DNA of 64,000 nucleotides from positions 2,170,001-2,234,000 of the forward strand of contig CP128857.1 in assembly GCA_030388725.1 (NCBI GenBank), written 5' to 3'. Position 1 is the stretch's first letter. Every line of letters begins with the position of its first letter. The position numbers and the translations under genes are program-made. Origin of the DNA: Prodigiosinella aquatilis (GTDB lineage: Bacteria; Pseudomonadota; Gammaproteobacteria; Enterobacterales; Enterobacteriaceae). This document shows, one piece after another, positions 1 through 8,532 of the stretch. The notes under the pieces are model-generated. The model saw only the letters and a list, made by a program, of their open reading frames with translations, had not been told where the DNA came from and made no database searches.

Positions 1-143
1 ACCAAACTGGCCGATTTGCCCTGCATCCACAATATTCCATGTTGGCCATAGCGGGAGTGCTGGTGGTATTTACTACCACAATTATGCTGTTACGTCGTAA
101 AGGTGTTCCGAGACAGCGTGTAATGGTAGATGAATTGAAATAA
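1..143 (+). CDS. feoB: FeoB ferrous iron transporter, C-terminal end (partial)
   Basis: Only the last 46 codons are present, in the frame beginning at base 3 and ending with TAA at 141-143. They encode one hydrophobic membrane segment (about 18 residues around LAIAGVLVVF) followed by a basic cytoplasmic tail (LLRRKG). FeoB is the inner-membrane GTP-gated Fe(II) permease. The assignment rests on this tail resembling the enterobacterial FeoB end and on feoC following 55 bases downstream, as in the feoABC operon. The catalytic GTPase domain lies outside the window, so the call depends mainly on context. Confidence 0.75.
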   Translation, partial: QTGRFALHPQYSMLAIAGVLVVFTTTIMLLRRKGVPRQRVMVDELK

Positions 144-198
144 AAGTTTTGTGACTGCGGGAAATATTGTTCCCGCCGGGAACGTTAAGGAGAAAAGA

Positions 199-429
199 AT
201 GACCTTAATTGAATTGCGTGACTTTGTGCGTGAAAAACAAAAGGTTTCTCTACGTGACATCAGCATGACATTTCACGCCGAGCCGGGTGTTGTCGAAGGG
301 ATGCTGGATGTATGGGTTCAGAAGGGCAAAATACGTTGTCATCGCACAGTGGATAACAGTAAATGTGGTAGTTGCTGTTCTTGTGATAAAGGTATTAGCC
401 AATATTATGAATGGCTGGGATCTGTATAG
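199..429 (+). CDS. feoC: FeoC, small Fe-S / winged-helix protein of the Feo system
   Basis: This 76-residue protein is the usual FeoC length. Its N-terminal two thirds look like a small winged helix (LRDFV, VSLRDIS, VEGMLDVWV). A cysteine cluster CGSCCSC near residue 60 is the family's proposed Fe-S or iron-sensing site. In enterobacteria FeoC binds the cytoplasmic part of FeoB and protects it from FtsH proteolysis. I chose the ATG at 199 because AAGGAGAA lies just upstream; an in-frame upstream codon at 151 would add an unsupported extension. A rho-independent terminator follows, so this is the last gene of feoABC. Confidence 0.9.
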   Translation: MTLIELRDFVREKQKVSLRDISMTFHAEPGVVEGMLDVWVQKGKIRCHRTVDNSKCGSCCSCDKGISQYYEWLGSV

Positions 430-458
430 ATCCATTCTCACCTTTGAATATTATTATG

Positions 459-482
459 GGCAGGCAACGCCTGCCTTTTTTT
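459..482 (+). terminator. Terminator of the feo operon
   Basis: A perfect 7-bp GC-rich stem (GGCAGGC / GCCTGCC, 3-base loop) is followed by seven T residues, 30 bases after the feoC stop. Confidence 0.9.
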
Positions 483-703
483 ATCTGAATACACACCTTT
501 CATATTTTTCCAGTTTGTTACCGAAGCGTTGCGTTTCCGAGCAAAGTTTTTTATGTGCTTTATGTCTTCGTCATGGCATGCCAGCATACTGGCGCGACTC
601 GGTTAGTGATAGTTAAGTCGTGAAACAAAACAAAAACTGACCTGACGCAATATCTGCTCCAATTGCTCTCTTCATAATGAAATTCAAGCTCCGGGGGGCA
701 AAG

Positions 704-1972
704 ATGGATAAATTACTCGATCGTTTTCTAAATTACGTTTCTTTCGATACGCAATCCAAAGCCGGTGTCCGGCAGGTTCCGAGTACTGAAGGCCAGCTTA
801 AGCTTGCTCACGCACTACGGCAGGAACTGCTTGAACTGGGATTTGAACAGGTCTCATTAAGTAAGCATGGTTGTGTTATGGCGACACTGCCTACAAATGT
901 GGCCTGGGATGTGCCGAACATCGGCTTTATTGCCCACATGGATACATCGCCGGATTACAGCGGGAAAAACGTCAATCCGCAGATTGTCGAAAGCTATCGT
1001 GGGGGGGATATCGCACTGGGTATCGGTGATGAGGTGTTATCACCGGTGATGTTCCCGGTTCTACACCATTTGCTTGGATATACGCTGATCACCACCGATG
1101 GTAAAACCCTGTTGGGTGCAGATGATAAAGCCGGGATTGCAGAAATTGTGACATCAATGGTTCGGCTTCAGAAGCGGCAGGTACCTCATGGTGAGATTCG
1201 TATTGCATTCACGCCAGATGAGGAAGTAGGGAAAGGCCCGCATTTTTTTGATGTCGATGCGTTCAATGCCCAGTGGGCCTATACCGTAGATGGTGGTGGT
1301 GTCGGTGAGCTAGAGTGCGAAAACTTCAATGGCGCATCCGTGATGGTAAAAATTGTTGGTAACAATGTTCATCCTGGTAGTGCCAAAGGTGTCATGGTTA
1401 ACGCGCTAACGTTGGCGACACGCTATCATCAGGAAGTCCCTGCAATGGAAGTTCCAGAGCATACTGACGGTTATCAGGGGTTCTATCATCTTCATAGTGC
1501 TAAGGGAACGGTTGAGCGTGCAGAACTGCATTACATCATTCGTGATTTTGAGCGTGACGGTTTTGAAAAACGCAAAAAGACAATGATCGAGATTGCAGAA
1601 AAGGTCGGAAAAGGTCTACATCCAGAGTGTTATATTGAAGTGACTATTACTGATAGTTACTACAACATGCGTGAGCAAATTGAACAACATCCACATGTCG
1701 TTGCGCTGGCACAACAAGCTATGCGGGATTGTAATATTGAACCGATATTGAATCCAATCCGTGGTGGTACCGATGGGGCTCAGTTGTCATTTCAAGGGGT
1801 GCCTTGTCCGAATCTATTTACTGGCGGCTATAACTATCACGGTAAGCATGAATTCATCACATTAGAAGGGATGGAAAGTGCAGTATCTGTCATCATGCGT
1901 ATCGCAGAATTAACCGCGTTGCAGGCCCGTACCTTACACACTGCCGGTAATCCAGTTTCTGCAAAAGTATAA
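704..1972 (+). CDS. pepT: Peptidase T (tripeptide aminopeptidase)
   Basis: This 422-residue M20-family zinc aminopeptidase removes the N-terminal residue of tripeptides in the cytoplasm. The family landmarks are visible: HMDTSPD (zinc histidine and adjacent aspartate), LLGADDKAG (bridging aspartate), TPDEEVGKG (catalytic glutamate pair) and GGTDGAQLS near the C-terminus. It aligns through its length with E. coli PepT (408 residues). The ATG at 704 has a G-rich ribosome site (CCGGGGGGCAAAG) and gives the family N-terminus MDKLLDRF; the ATG nine codons earlier is less likely. The gene stands alone and is convergent with roxA. Confidence 0.95.
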   Translation: MDKLLDRFLNYVSFDTQSKAGVRQVPSTEGQLKLAHALRQELLELGFEQVSLSKHGCVMATLPTNVAWDVPNIGFIAHMDTSPDYSGKNVNPQIVESYRGGDIALGIGDEVLSPVMFPVLHHLLGYTLITTDGKTLLGADDKAGIAEIVTSMVRLQKRQVPHGEIRIAFTPDEEVGKGPHFFDVDAFNAQWAYTVDGGGVGELECENFNGASVMVKIVGNNVHPGSAKGVMVNALTLATRYHQEVPAMEVPEHTDGYQGFYHLHSAKGTVERAELHYIIRDFERDGFEKRKKTMIEIAEKVGKGLHPECYIEVTITDSYYNMREQIEQHPHVVALAQQAMRDCNIEPILNPIRGGTDGAQLSFQGVPCPNLFTGGYNYHGKHEFITLEGMESAVSVIMRIAELTALQARTLHTAGNPVSAKV

Positions 1973-2100
1973 AAGGGAATGCTGTCGAAACACCATCCCC
2001 GGTTGATAAGTGTGCGGCGTTAATCCTGTTATCCCTGGAAAGCGCAGGGATCTCTTCGGCTGTAGATATCGAACGAACTGACAGTACTCTGTGTCAACAA

Positions 2101-2130
2101 GAGGGCAGTAGTATTTCTCTGCCCATTTTT
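2101..2130 (+). terminator. Terminator downstream of pepT
   Basis: A stem GGGCAG / CTGCCC with a 10-base loop is followed by ATTTTT on the plus strand, between the convergent pepT and roxA stops. Confidence 0.6.
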
Positions 2131-2134
2131 CGTG

Positions 2135-3256
2135 TTAATCAGCAAAGTACCAATAACCATTGTTTATCAGTACGGTAAGCTGAGCGAGAAATGACGGATC
2201 GTCTAATGCATCGTTGAGCATAACCATGTCGATGACAGAATACTGGGCAAGGGCTGAAAGCGCATCCTGATGTGGACTTCGAAACTCTTCTCCGTTCACA
2301 AAGCAGCTTTCTCCCAGCCACAAGACCCGTAACCCTCCCAGACGACGCAGTGAATCTCCTTGCTGCATGAGATCATAAATTTCTCCGGCCTGATAAGGCG
2401 GCTCAGGTGGTGCCAGATCCAGTTCATGACGGGATTGGGAAATAAATTCACCAAACCATTGCTGAAACGAGTCTTTTTGTTGCACCAGATCCAGCATCAT
2501 CTGCTGCAGAACATCCAATTCCTGTGGAAGGATAGTTGCAGGGTGTTCACGTGTTTGGATGTCAGGGTCGCTATAACGATAGTTGCCTAATTCATGAGCC
2601 AATACGTAATCGGCAAAACCGCTCATCAGCTCGCGAGCATTGGGTGCGCGAAAACCCACTGAATAGTTTAGCGAGTTTTCCAGTGAATAGCCTTCATGTG
2701 GGAAGCCGGGCGGAATGTACAGAATATCGCCTGGCAAGGTTTCTTCATCAATAATGGCGTCAAACGGTCCAACCTGAAGCAGATCAGGATGAGGACAATG
2801 CTGTTTCATTGGCATTTTGTCTCCGACCCGCCAGCGGCGACGACCAGTGCCTTGAATGATAAACACATCATATTGATCGATATGCGGACCAACACCGCCG
2901 CCGGGCACGGCAAAAGATATCATTAAATCGTCAATACGCCAGTCAGGCAGTTTACGGAATGGGGACATTAACGCAGAGGACGGTTCATGCCAGTGATCGA
3001 CGGCCTGAACCAGCAAAGACCAATTGGTTTCCCCCAGATGGTCGTAGCTTTCAAACGGGCCGTGGCTCACATCCCAACGGCCGTCTTGATGACTGACCAG
3101 GCGACTGTCTATTTCATTTTCGAGTGCCAAACCAGCCAGTTCGTCAGGGGTAATCGGATCCAGGAACGGAGAGAATCCACCTTTGATAATGACCGGGCAT
3201 TTTTGCCAGTAGCGTGCTAAAAAATCTTGCCAGTCGAGATTAAGTTGATAGTCCAT
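2135..3256 (-). CDS. roxA: Ribosomal protein uL16 arginine hydroxylase (RoxA/YcfD)
   Basis: This 373-residue JmjC-type 2-oxoglutarate/Fe(II) oxygenase hydroxylates an arginine of 50S protein L16. The iron-binding facial triad is visible as HID in GPHIDQYDVF (about residues 123-133), with the distal histidine likely in the PPGFPHEG strand. The downstream dimerisation and winged-helix segment is complete, and length and sequence match E. coli YcfD. It lies downstream of phoQ on the same strand with a 60-base gap, as in E. coli, and converges with pepT. Confidence 0.93.
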   Translation of the reverse strand: MDYQLNLDWQDFLARYWQKCPVIIKGGFSPFLDPITPDELAGLALENEIDSRLVSHQDGRWDVSHGPFESYDHLGETNWSLLVQAVDHWHEPSSALMSPFRKLPDWRIDDLMISFAVPGGGVGPHIDQYDVFIIQGTGRRRWRVGDKMPMKQHCPHPDLLQVGPFDAIIDEETLPGDILYIPPGFPHEGYSLENSLNYSVGFRAPNARELMSGFADYVLAHELGNYRYSDPDIQTREHPATILPQELDVLQQMMLDLVQQKDSFQQWFGEFISQSRHELDLAPPEPPYQAGEIYDLMQQGDSLRRLGGLRVLWLGESCFVNGEEFRSPHQDALSALAQYSVIDMVMLNDALDDPSFLAQLTVLINNGYWYFAD

Positions 3257-3316
3257 GACATATTTCCAGTAATGGGAGCTGGCAACAATTATAGCGGAAG
3301 CCGGATGTACTGTCTT

Positions 3317-4777
3317 TTATCCCTCATTCTGATTAAGGTGCTGATAGCCAAAAATGGCTTCTATGCGTGCTCCACCCAACGTGCTGTCGCTGATGAGAAT
3401 ATCACCCTGATATTGCTCAATAATCTCTATTGCCACCGCCAAACCGATACCTTGACCAGGACGAAGTGTATCGGCTCGTTGTCCGCGTTGGAAAATCAAT
3501 TCCCGTTTGCTATGAAGAACACCGGGGCCATCATCTTCAACAATCAGATGTAATTTCTGTTCGGAATATTGTGCGCTGATCTCCACAAATTCCAGGCAGT
3601 ATTTACAGGCGTTATCCAGAATATTGCCCATTATTTCCATGAAATCATTTTTTTCTCCGATAAACGTCAGTTCCGGGGAAATATCTAGCGTGAGTACAAC
3701 ACCTTTACGTTGATAAACTTTATTGAGCGCGGAGCACAAGCTATCCAGTAGGGCGGGGACGGAATGAACTTCCCGGCCTATCACCAGATGCTCAGTACGC
3801 ATACTGGCGCGGTGCAGATAGTAGCCAATCTGTTGTGAGATGCGGCTGATTTGCGCCAGCATAATCGGTTCTGCCTGCTCAATAGTAATATCCTTGCCGG
3901 TGCGTAATGTTCTTAATGTGGTCTGTAATACCGCCAGCGGGGTTTTCAGACTATGAGTCAAATCGGTTAACGTGGTGCGGTATTTGTGATAGCGCCGACG
4001 TTCATTATTTAGCAATGTATTGAGGTTACGTACCAGACTATGCAACTCTCGAGGTGGGCTCTCATCTAACTGATCGCGGGTGCCGTTTTCTAACTCGCCA
4101 ATTTGGTGAACCAGATGTTTGATGGGGCGCAGACTCCAGTGTGCGGCTAGCCATAACAACGGTAGCACCAGCAAGAGATGGGCGATAAGAACGTAGCTGA
4201 ACCATTCCCATACGACATCAGTCTGCTGCAACTCTTGTGGAATTTTGTCAACAACGACAATGGTGAGTGACGGTAGGCGTTCAGATGCCGGATAAATGTT
4301 AACGGCGACAGTGTGTGTTAGTAGCGCATCATCCTCGGAATTGTACGCCCGTAACTTGTTCATGATCTGTGCGTTGCCGGATAATACGACGCTGCTGGTA
4401 CGAGGGTCTGCATCTAACTCATGATAGCCGGTCCGCTGTAACCACTCGGGTTTGATCAGCGCCTCCAGCTCTGGCACAGCATGCTCTCGCCACAATAATT
4501 TCCCTTGTTTATCGTAGATAAATACCAATGTTGGATAGTGAATATCCAGCTCCGTGGGGATAGTGATAGTAAGTTGGTGATCCCGCCATTGCGCCAGGCT
4601 ATAAAACAGGTTGCTTTCGCCACGCAATAGGCGAAAAGATGTTTGATCAAAGCTGATGCTGTACCCCATGATAGCGACACCGCCGTAAGAAAGGGTGAGT
4701 GCCAGTACGACCGCTGCAGTGGCGATCAAGAAGCGAAAGCGTAGTGAGAGTGGTTTTTTTTTGCTCATATCAGCCAT
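3317..4777 (-). CDS. phoQ: PhoQ sensor histidine kinase (PehS orthologue of soft-rot bacteria)
   Basis: This inner-membrane kinase/phosphatase senses low Mg2+, acid and antimicrobial peptides and acts on PhoP. In order there are TM1 (about 16-40), a periplasmic PDC sensor, TM2 (about 195-217), HAMP, the H-box with histidine in THSLKTPL (about 277), an N-box NILDNACKY and G-boxes (DDGPG, GQGIGLAVA). Starting at 4777 gives 486 residues, the E. coli length, and an 8-base overlap with the phoP stop; the ATG at 4768 is the alternative. The periplasmic acidic patch, six acidic residues in E. coli (EDDDDAE), reads SEDDALL here. In Pectobacterium the orthologous pair PehRS controls polygalacturonase. 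Confidence 0.96.
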   Translation of the reverse strand: MADMSKKKPLSLRFRFLIATAAVVLALTLSYGGVAIMGYSISFDQTSFRLLRGESNLFYSLAQWRDHQLTITIPTELDIHYPTLVFIYDKQGKLLWREHAVPELEALIKPEWLQRTGYHELDADPRTSSVVLSGNAQIMNKLRAYNSEDDALLTHTVAVNIYPASERLPSLTIVVVDKIPQELQQTDVVWEWFSYVLIAHLLLVLPLLWLAAHWSLRPIKHLVHQIGELENGTRDQLDESPPRELHSLVRNLNTLLNNERRRYHKYRTTLTDLTHSLKTPLAVLQTTLRTLRTGKDITIEQAEPIMLAQISRISQQIGYYLHRASMRTEHLVIGREVHSVPALLDSLCSALNKVYQRKGVVLTLDISPELTFIGEKNDFMEIMGNILDNACKYCLEFVEISAQYSEQKLHLIVEDDGPGVLHSKRELIFQRGQRADTLRPGQGIGLAVAIEIIEQYQGDILISDSTLGGARIEAIFGYQHLNQNEG

Positions 4778-5453
4778 GGTGCATACTGATATCGAAGCGA
4801 TAGCCCTGACTCCTGACCGTCGTGATGACGTCATGGGAATTTACGGCCTGTAATTTTTTGCGCAGTCGACCCATGAGTACATCGATGGTGTGGCTTTCAC
4901 GCAGTTCGGCATCGGGATAGAGTTGTAACATTAGCGATTCTTTGCTGACGACTTTTCCACAGTTACGAATTAACGTTTCGATAATGGTGTATTCAAAAGC
5001 TGTTAATTTTACGTTGATGCCACGAACCAGTAATTCCCGGCGAGACAGATCGATCTCAAACGGGGGAATGCTGATAATTTGTGATGCCAGGCCACAGTTA
5101 CGACGCATTAACGCCTGCATGCGAGCAACTACTTCTTCCATGTGAAATGGCTTGGTGACATAGTCGTCGGCCCCGGCTTCCAGAACGGCGACTTTCTCCT
5201 GCCAGCTTTCACGGGCGGTTAACACCAGAATTGGCAGTTTGATCTGCTGTGCCCGCCAACGTCGGATCAAACTGGTGCCATCTTCAACTGGTAACCCTAG
5301 ATCGATAACGGCAATGTCTGGTGCGTGCTCATGGAGAAAATAATCGGCTTCTTTGGCATCAGCGGCCGCATCCACCTGATGTCCCATCTCATTCATCTGG
5401 ACACTCAGGTGATGGCGTAACAGGGCATTATCTTCAACAATAAGAATACGCAT
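4770..5453 (-). CDS. phoP: PhoP response regulator (PehR orthologue)
   Basis: This 227-residue OmpR-family regulator has a receiver domain (1-120) with the phosphorylated aspartate at D51 (AVIDLGLP), acidic pocket E7/D8, the conserved T in LTAR and K in TKPF, then a winged-helix DNA-binding domain ending GYRFDI. Phosphorylated by PhoQ, it binds direct repeats of the (T/G)GTTTA type. One such box lies upstream of this gene, so autoregulation is likely. It is the first gene of phoPQ and overlaps phoQ by 8 bases, indicating translational coupling. Confidence 0.97.
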   Translation of the reverse strand: MRILIVEDNALLRHHLSVQMNEMGHQVDAAADAKEADYFLHEHAPDIAVIDLGLPVEDGTSLIRRWRAQQIKLPILVLTARESWQEKVAVLEAGADDYVTKPFHMEEVVARMQALMRRNCGLASQIISIPPFEIDLSRRELLVRGINVKLTAFEYTIIETLIRNCGKVVSKESLMLQLYPDAELRESHTIDVLMGRLRKKLQAVNSHDVITTVRSQGYRFDISMHHG

Positions 5454-5540
5454 AGTTTTTTCTCTGAGTGAACCTGAAGGAAGATGTTTCGATTATAGCA
5501 GCGAGCCAATATCACACAGTTGGCAATAATGACGGATAAG

Positions 5541-5574
5541 ATTATGCATAACTGCCATAAACGGCAGGTAAACA
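5541..5574 (-). promoter_or_regulatory. PhoP box and -10 element of the phoPQ promoter
   Basis: Reading the minus strand, TGTTTA, five bases (CCTGC), then CGTTTA occupies 5574-5558. This matches the PhoP direct-repeat consensus except for one flanking base. A -10 hexamer CATAAT follows at 5546-5541, 11 bases from the box, the usual spacing of PhoP-dependent promoters. It lies about 85 bases upstream of the phoP start, so it should drive positive autoregulation. Confidence 0.85.
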
Positions 5575-5628
5575 AACGGAAGTAGAAATAGTGGCAGGCA
5601 GAGTTTCGCCTGCCAAGTAGGGAATAAC

Positions 5629-6999
5629 TTATTTCAGTTCATCAACCATTTTCAACGCGCGACCAATATAATTAGCGGGTGTTAATGTTTTCAGGCGGGC
5701 TTTTTCTGTTTCAGGTAGCTCCAGTCCATCAATAAAGGCCTTTATGCCCTCAGCGTCGACACGTTTACCGCGCGTAAGCTCTTTCAGCTTTTCGTAGGGT
5801 TTCTCGATACCATAACGACGCATTACCGTTTGAATCGGCTCAGCCAGCACTTCCCAGTTATGATCCAATTCCTCGGCCAGATGAGCACAGTTTACTTCCA
5901 GTTTACTGATGCCTTTAAGCGTAGCCTGATAAGCGATTACGGCATAGCCCACACCGACGCCGAGATTACGAAGTACAGTTGAATCTGTTAGGTCACGCTG
6001 CCAGCGTGAAACCGGTAGTTTGCTGGACAGATGTCCTAATACGGCGTTAGATAGTCCCAGATTGCCTTCGGAATTTTCAAAGTCGATAGGATTCACTTTA
6101 TGTGGCATTGTGGAGGAGCCAATTTCACCCGCAATGGTTTTCTGCTTGAAGTGATTAAGGGCAATGTAACCCCAAACATCACGGTCAAAATCAAGCAGAA
6201 TGGTATTGAAGCGTGCCATGCAATCGAACAGTTCGGCAATGTAATCATGCGGTTCGATTTGTGTGGTATACGGGTTCCAGGTGATACCCAGTGACGTCAC
6301 AAAACTTTCGCTGAATTGATGCCAGTCAATATCAGGATAGGCGACCATATGTGCATTATAATTGCCGACGGCACCATTAATTTTCCCCATTATTTCAACC
6401 TGTTGTAATTGCTGCAACTGGCGTTCCATTCGATAGGCTGTGTTGGCAAATTCCTTCCCAATGGTAGACGGTGTTGCAGGCTGTCCATGGGTACGGGACA
6501 ACAGCGGAATATCACGATACTGATGGGCTAACTGTTTGATGGCATCAGTGATATTGCGCCAGAAAGGCAGGATGATCTCGCGGCGTGCGGTACCCAGCAT
6601 CAGTGCGTGGGAAAGATTGTTGATGTCTTCAGAGGTGCAAGCGAAATGAACAAATTCGCTGACCGCATGCAGGGCAGGTACGGTAGCCACTTTTTCTTTT
6701 AGAAAATACTCTACAGCTTTGACATCGTGATTGGTGGTACGCTCAATGGTTTTGATACGAGCAGCATCTTCTTCACTGAATTCGCTGATAATTCTATCAA
6801 GGAAAGCGTTTGCGTCAGCGTCAAATGCAGGAACTTCCTGGATTTCTGCACAGGCCGCCAGTTTTTGCAGCCAACGTACTTCAACCTGCACACGAAACTT
6901 CAGTAAACCATATTCACTGAAAATAGTGCGCAACATGCTGACTTTATCGCCGTAGCGTCCGTCAATAGGGGAAACGGCGGTCAGTGAGGATAATTCCAT
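5629..6999 (-). CDS. purB: Adenylosuccinate lyase
   Basis: This 456-residue cytoplasmic enzyme (identical length in E. coli) performs two purine steps: it releases fumarate from SAICAR and from adenylosuccinate. The fumarase/aspartase superfamily signature GSSTMPHKVNP is present near residue 295, together with SRTHGQPATPST and TSEDINN segments that build the active site. The ATG at 6999 is preceded by AGGAG at nine bases, so it is preferred over the TTG three codons upstream. It lies between hflD and phoP on the same strand, as in E. coli. Confidence 0.97.
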   Translation of the reverse strand: MELSSLTAVSPIDGRYGDKVSMLRTIFSEYGLLKFRVQVEVRWLQKLAACAEIQEVPAFDADANAFLDRIISEFSEEDAARIKTIERTTNHDVKAVEYFLKEKVATVPALHAVSEFVHFACTSEDINNLSHALMLGTARREIILPFWRNITDAIKQLAHQYRDIPLLSRTHGQPATPSTIGKEFANTAYRMERQLQQLQQVEIMGKINGAVGNYNAHMVAYPDIDWHQFSESFVTSLGITWNPYTTQIEPHDYIAELFDCMARFNTILLDFDRDVWGYIALNHFKQKTIAGEIGSSTMPHKVNPIDFENSEGNLGLSNAVLGHLSSKLPVSRWQRDLTDSTVLRNLGVGVGYAVIAYQATLKGISKLEVNCAHLAEELDHNWEVLAEPIQTVMRRYGIEKPYEKLKELTRGKRVDAEGIKAFIDGLELPETEKARLKTLTPANYIGRALKMVDELK

Positions 7000-7132
7000 T
7001 GCAAGCAACTCCTGAGATTGGGTTTAACAAAAAATAAAATGTATTGTTGTAATAGTATCGCATGCTGGTGGCCGAACCGGAATAAGCGACCACCACTCTT
7101 ATGGTGTAATCTCCATCATTCCGAGGAGATCA

Positions 7133-7765
7133 TCAGGCATAAGAGTGTGACAGTATCTGTTGGGCGTGTTTTACCAGTGCGTTGCGAGCAAACATTAATT
7201 GTAGACGCCCACCACCGACCTGCTGCCACAGGACTGCTGAGCGGATACCAGCCAGCAAGATGGCTCTGACTTTAGCTTGAATCTGATTGTTTTTTAATAT
7301 ATCAACTGAACCTGTAACCTGAATACGCGGACCTAATTTGCTGATAACGTCCACATAAATACCAGCCAGAACATTGATGATAGTATCGGAAAGCAAATCA
7401 TAGTGTTCTGTCTGTCGGCCCAACTGATTGATACGACTACTCAGTTCTTTGAATGCTGAACGATTTTTATCGAGGCGTCGTTCAAGTGCTATGAGGCTGA
7501 ATGTATAGCGGGACAGCTCAGTATTAAGATCTCCACGGGTGCTATTCAGTATACTTAACAAGGTTTTCAACCCTGTTGTCAGGTTACTTTCTTCATTGCC
7601 GAAAACGTCCAGTGTAGTGGCAGGGTTCACGATCAATATGCTGTTAAGCGAGGTTCTCAGTGTGTCGCTACTACAGTTGCCCTGATGTGCCAGTTGTTGA
7701 ACCAGACAGGCAGATTGGCAGATACCGCCTAATGCCAGCGTAATGTCGTGATAATTTTTAGCCAC
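7133..7765 (-). CDS. hflD: HflD high-frequency lysogenization protein homologue
   Basis: This 210-residue, mainly helical, peripheral membrane protein aligns along its length with E. coli HflD (YcfC), which influences lambda CII stability; its housekeeping role is not settled. The conserved core includes CQSACLVQQLAHQG and GPRIQVTGS near the middle and GGGRLQLMF near the end. I chose the GTG at 7765, which has AGGAG six bases upstream and gives the family start VAKNY; the ATG at 7780 would overlap that ribosome site. In E. coli hflD directly follows mnmA, but here a chemoreceptor gene on the other strand separates them. Confidence 0.92.
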   Translation of the reverse strand: MAKNYHDITLALGGICQSACLVQQLAHQGNCSSDTLRTSLNSILIVNPATTLDVFGNEESNLTTGLKTLLSILNSTRGDLNTELSRYTFSLIALERRLDKNRSAFKELSSRINQLGRQTEHYDLLSDTIINVLAGIYVDVISKLGPRIQVTGSVDILKNNQIQAKVRAILLAGIRSAVLWQQVGGGRLQLMFARNALVKHAQQILSHSYA

Positions 7766-7780
7766 AATTGCTCCTGTCAT

Positions 7781-8379
7781 TGTTCTTTATAATAGCCTGC
7801 ATGGGTGCCTTGCTGGATGGCACCCGGAGAAAGTGTTGAGCAATCTTTTCATCAGTAGTGATAGTTGAATTGATGCTGGACTTCCACATTTGTACTGGTG
7901 TGCAATGCTGAATTCAGTAGATCATGCCATAAAACACTAGTTGAACACAGCCTCTGGTAGGGCCAGATAGAGAGAAATATACAGATGCAGTTTCTCCAAT
8001 CGTTGGTTATGTATGGCAATACAAGAAGATAATGTGCATATCTTTGTTTCGTTTGACTACTATGTAATCGATTAACCGTCTATATATAGTCTGAATGGAA
8101 TTGGTTTCCTACGTTATTATCTCTTTTTATGCAGAAAGTAATATGGGTTGTCATTTAATGAAGACTCATTTTCTGCATGAAGTGTTATATGGAATAAATA
8201 ATTATTGTTGGTATCTATCAGTAATTATTATAAATAAAACTGTATTTTGTTTTTTCTATTCATATTTTTTATTTTTAACTGTCGTCATTCATTTTTTTTC
8301 ATATGAATAGTTATTTAAATAGACGTTATGATGCATGTGAAATCAATATCAAAAGTTTGAGCAGATTCAAATTAATGAT
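7781..8379. other. AT-rich gap between hflD and the chemoreceptor gene
   Basis: No supported gene lies here. A perfect 7-bp hairpin (GGGTGCC / GGCACCC) occupies 7803-7825. Between it and hflD the minus strand carries TATTATAAAG, a possible -10 element for hflD now that mnmA is no longer adjacent. Bases 8090-8340 are strongly AT-rich, and the short open frames there have no recognisable product or good ribosome sites. Confidence 0.5.
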
Positions 8380-8406
8380 CAAAGATTTTCCCCAGCGTGC
8401 CGATAA
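8380..8406 (+). promoter_or_regulatory. Sigma-28 (FliA) promoter of the chemoreceptor gene
   Basis: CAAAGATT at 8380-8387, an 11-base spacer, then GCCGATAA at 8399-8406. This matches the flagellar sigma-28 consensus (TAAAGTTT-N11-GCCGATAA) at 6 of 8 positions in the -35 and 8 of 8 in the -10. It lies about 126 bases upstream of the receptor start, tying expression to the flagellar regulon. Confidence 0.85.
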
Positions 8407-8532
8407 TAAAATAGAACTTTATTTCTTAGCCGGATGCAAAACTCTCCATAGGGCGAGTTCCAGCGGAAAAGCCAATGATTACCTCAATTTCATTGAGGTT
8501 AATACGTAACGCGTTTTATCAGGGGTCGAATT

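Noticed and set aside
287..616. 109-codon frame overlapping feoC
   Set aside because: It runs through feoC in another frame and across the feo terminator; no homology is recognised.
8095..8509. Two short overlapping open frames (71 and 68 codons) upstream of the chemoreceptor
   Set aside because: They are AT-rich, have no recognisable relatives or ribosome sites, and the second overlaps the sigma-28 promoter and the receptor leader.
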